A stretch of DNA of 64,000 nt. Source: Lachnospiraceae bacterium. Lineage in GTDB: Bacteria > Bacillota > Clostridia > Lachnospirales > Lachnospiraceae. A model generated the notes under the pieces. It saw only the letters and a list, made by a program, of their open reading frames with translations. It did not search any database and was not told where the DNA came from. The stretch spans positions 32,029 through 96,028 of the forward strand of contig JAFTKW010000020.1 in the NCBI GenBank assembly GCA_017453065.1. Direction: 5' to 3'. Both the position numbers and the translations under genes were made by a program. Below, piece by piece: positions 62,456-64,000 of this stretch. The stretch's first letter is position 1, and the number at the start of each line of letters is the position of its first letter.

Positions 62456-63649
62456 ATGAAATATGATTTTACAACTATTATGAATCGAGAGGGGAAAGAT
62501 GCCATTGCAGTGGATATCATTCCGATTGAAGGGGCGCAGATTAAAGAGGGATTTACAAAGATTCCTATGTGGGTTGCAGATATGAATTTTGCAACAGCGC
62601 CATCCATTCAAAAAGCAGTAATCGAGAGGGTGGAGCATCCTGCATTTGGATATTTTGAGCCAAGTGAGGAATACTTCGATGCTATAGCAAATTGGCAGAA
62701 AGTAAGAAATGGAGTAGAAGGAATCACCCAAGAGCACATAGGGTATGAAAATGGAGTTTTGGGCTGTGTGACTTCCGCGCTGAATGCATTTACCTCACAA
62801 GGAGAGCCTATTTTAGTACATAGACCATGCTATATCGGATTTCTTCATGTACTGGAGGATCTAGGACGTAAGATTGTTTACAGTGATTTAAAGAGGGATG
62901 AAGATGGCGTGTGGCGCATGGATTATGAAGACATGGACCGTAAGATTAAAGAGAACAATATTCACTTTGTAATCTTTTGCACACCACACAATCCTACAGG
63001 CAGAGTTTGGGAAAAAGAAGAAATTGAAAAAGCGATGGAAGTGTACAAAGCCAATGACTGCATAGTTGTCTCAGATGAGATTTGGTCTGATTTGATTTTG
63101 CCTGGAGCAAAGCATATTCCAACACAAAGTATTTCGGAGGATGCAAAGCAGCGTACCATTGCTATCTATGCACCATCCAAGACCTTTAATCTGGCTGGCT
63201 TGATTGGCTCTTATCATATTATTTACAACAAGTACCTGCGTGACAAAGTACAAAGAGAAGGGGCAATCACACACTACAATTCCATGAATGTTCTGTCTAT
63301 GCATGCTCTGGTGGGCGCATATGGCAAGGAAGGCCAAGAATGGGTGGACGAGCTTAGACAGGTCATCAGTGACAACGTGGATTACGCCCATGAGTTTATC
63401 CTAAAGAATTTTGAAGGAGTGTCTTTGGCGAAACCACAGGGTACATATATGCTTTATCTTGATTGTACGCAGTGGTGTGAAATTCACAAAACAACCATGG
63501 ATGAACTGCTTAAGGCGGGCGCAGGCGTAGGAGTGATTTGGCAGGATGGAAGACCATTTGGATTTCCAAATACCATTCGAATCAACTTGGCTGTACCTCA
63601 CAGTTTGGTAATAGAAGCCATGGACCGTTTGAAGAAGTATGTGTTTTAA
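62456..63649 (+). CDS. PatB/MalY-type pyridoxal-phosphate aminotransferase (cystathionine beta-lyase-like)
   Basis: 397 residues, fold-type I PLP enzyme. Start pattern MKYDFTTIMNREGKDAIAVD and IPMWVADMNFATAPSIQKAV are typical of the MalY/PatB group. PLP contacts: FCTPHNPTGRVWEKEE, VVSDEIWSDLILPGAKHIP, and Schiff-base Lys in YAPSKTFNLAGLIGSYHII. The C-terminus is GTYMLYLDCTQW and IRINLAVPHSLVIEAMDRL. Members split C-S bonds of cystathionine or cysteine, making H2S or homocysteine. Exact substrate not deducible. Confidence 0.92.
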   Translation: MKYDFTTIMNREGKDAIAVDIIPIEGAQIKEGFTKIPMWVADMNFATAPSIQKAVIERVEHPAFGYFEPSEEYFDAIANWQKVRNGVEGITQEHIGYENGVLGCVTSALNAFTSQGEPILVHRPCYIGFLHVLEDLGRKIVYSDLKRDEDGVWRMDYEDMDRKIKENNIHFVIFCTPHNPTGRVWEKEEIEKAMEVYKANDCIVVSDEIWSDLILPGAKHIPTQSISEDAKQRTIAIYAPSKTFNLAGLIGSYHIIYNKYLRDKVQREGAITHYNSMNVLSMHALVGAYGKEGQEWVDELRQVISDNVDYAHEFILKNFEGVSLAKPQGTYMLYLDCTQWCEIHKTTMDELLKAGAGVGVIWQDGRPFGFPNTIRINLAVPHSLVIEAMDRLKKYVF

Positions 63650-63796
63650 TTCTGATTTGGAAAGGGTAGCATAACGGTGCTTAGCTAAAAGCTGTCAAAG
63701 ATAAATGTCAGTGTGCCACAAATGAGTTAACACGATTGAGGAATAGGAAACCTTCGATTCGACAGATATAATGGCTTTGTGATGGAGGTGATATAA

Positions 63797-64000
63797 GTGA
63801 AATATGAGAATGGTAAAGATATTTTTCCAGAGCGTTTGTTAAGACAGATACAGAAATATGCTGCTGGGAAACTGGTCTACATTCCGTCTTCATACGAGAC
63901 TATTCGAAAAATTGTTTACTCGAAAAAGGAGGTATTCGTGATGGAATATAAGAGTACATTGACATCCGCAATCGGATATGCCAGAAATGGTAAATTGGAA
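63797..64000 (+). CDS. CD3324-like small DNA-binding protein (partial, runs off the window)
   Basis: GTG 63797 has GGAGGTGAT six bases upstream. The frame MKYENGKDIFPERLLRQIQK, then YAAGKLVYIPSSYETI, is like CD3324/Mor-type small regulators of Clostridia (MKYENA.DILP..LL..IQKY..G..IYIP). The frame stays open to the window end. Inside it, AAGGAGG sits eight bases before GTG-ATG 63939-63942 (MEYKSTLTSAIGYARNGKLE), an ideal internal start; a second protein or a merged gene is possible. Confidence 0.55.
   Translation, partial: MKYENGKDIFPERLLRQIQKYAAGKLVYIPSSYETIRKIVYSKKEVFVMEYKSTLTSAIGYARNGKLE

Overview
The window is low-GC bacterial DNA with the gene set and order of an endospore-forming Clostridia, most likely Lachnospiraceae. 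Evidence: strong AGGAGG-type ribosome binding sites; a cysteine T-box; the ispF-cysE-cysS-mrnC-rlmB-sigH order; the rimP-nusA-ylxR-ylxQ-infB-rbfA-nrnA-truB-ribF order; a complete spoIIIAA-AH operon; and the xseA-xseB-ispA-dxs-tlyA-nadK-argR-recN-spoIVB order. Genus cannot be fixed from sequence alone.

Layout. 0-1.3 kb: start of a TetR regulator divergent from an HXXEE membrane protein, then tRNA-Met and tRNA-Val. 1.4-9.2 kb: purine permease, Ca/Na antiporter, ispF, T-box-controlled cysE-cysS, mrnC, rlmB, sigma-H. 9.3-12.7 kb: HAD phosphatase, a metallochaperone plus P1B-type metal ATPase with a CzrA-like operator, tRNA-Thr. 12.8-20.7 kb: pullulanase, class A PBP, YigZ, an AraC regulator and a DUF1905/C39-like protein. 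20.9-22.9 kb: groES-groEL without CIRCE. 23.2-31.8 kb: the translation and RNA-maturation operon rimP to ribF behind a consensus promoter and a hairpin-rich leader. 31.9-37 kb: NlpC/P60 cell-wall hydrolase, trpS, rpsO, pnp. 37-42.1 kb: spoIIIA operon. 42.1-54.4 kb: prfC, yqhY-nusB and the xseA-to-spoIVB block.

54.3-61.1 kb is an AT-rich accessory island. It carries a broken Phd/YefM-type antitoxin, a class II Fic protein and, 17 bp behind it, a 1598-residue protein with a QxK nuclease-like N-terminus, a STAND/AAA-type P-loop NTPase and a very long helical C-terminus. That is the architecture of Avs (AVAST) antiphage sensors, closest in layout to Avs4. The island is bounded by a perfect 19-bp direct repeat. 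The left copy lies inside spoIVB over its catalytic-serine codon; the right copy starts a decayed second spoIVB 3' end. This looks like site-specific insertion into, or duplication of, a sporulation gene. No recombinase is in the island and spo0A is not found in its usual place after spoIVB.

61.1-64 kb: an HTH-TPR regulator, a PatB/MalY-type C-S lyase and the start of a CD3324-like small protein.

Other points of interest are RNA-level. The rimP and pnp leaders share one arrangement: a terminator-like hairpin overlapped by a long perfect hairpin, then a GCACACG-stem-CGGC module. A 182-bp element with perfect 20-bp inverted ends follows groEL. No CRISPR array, rRNA or complete insertion sequence was seen.
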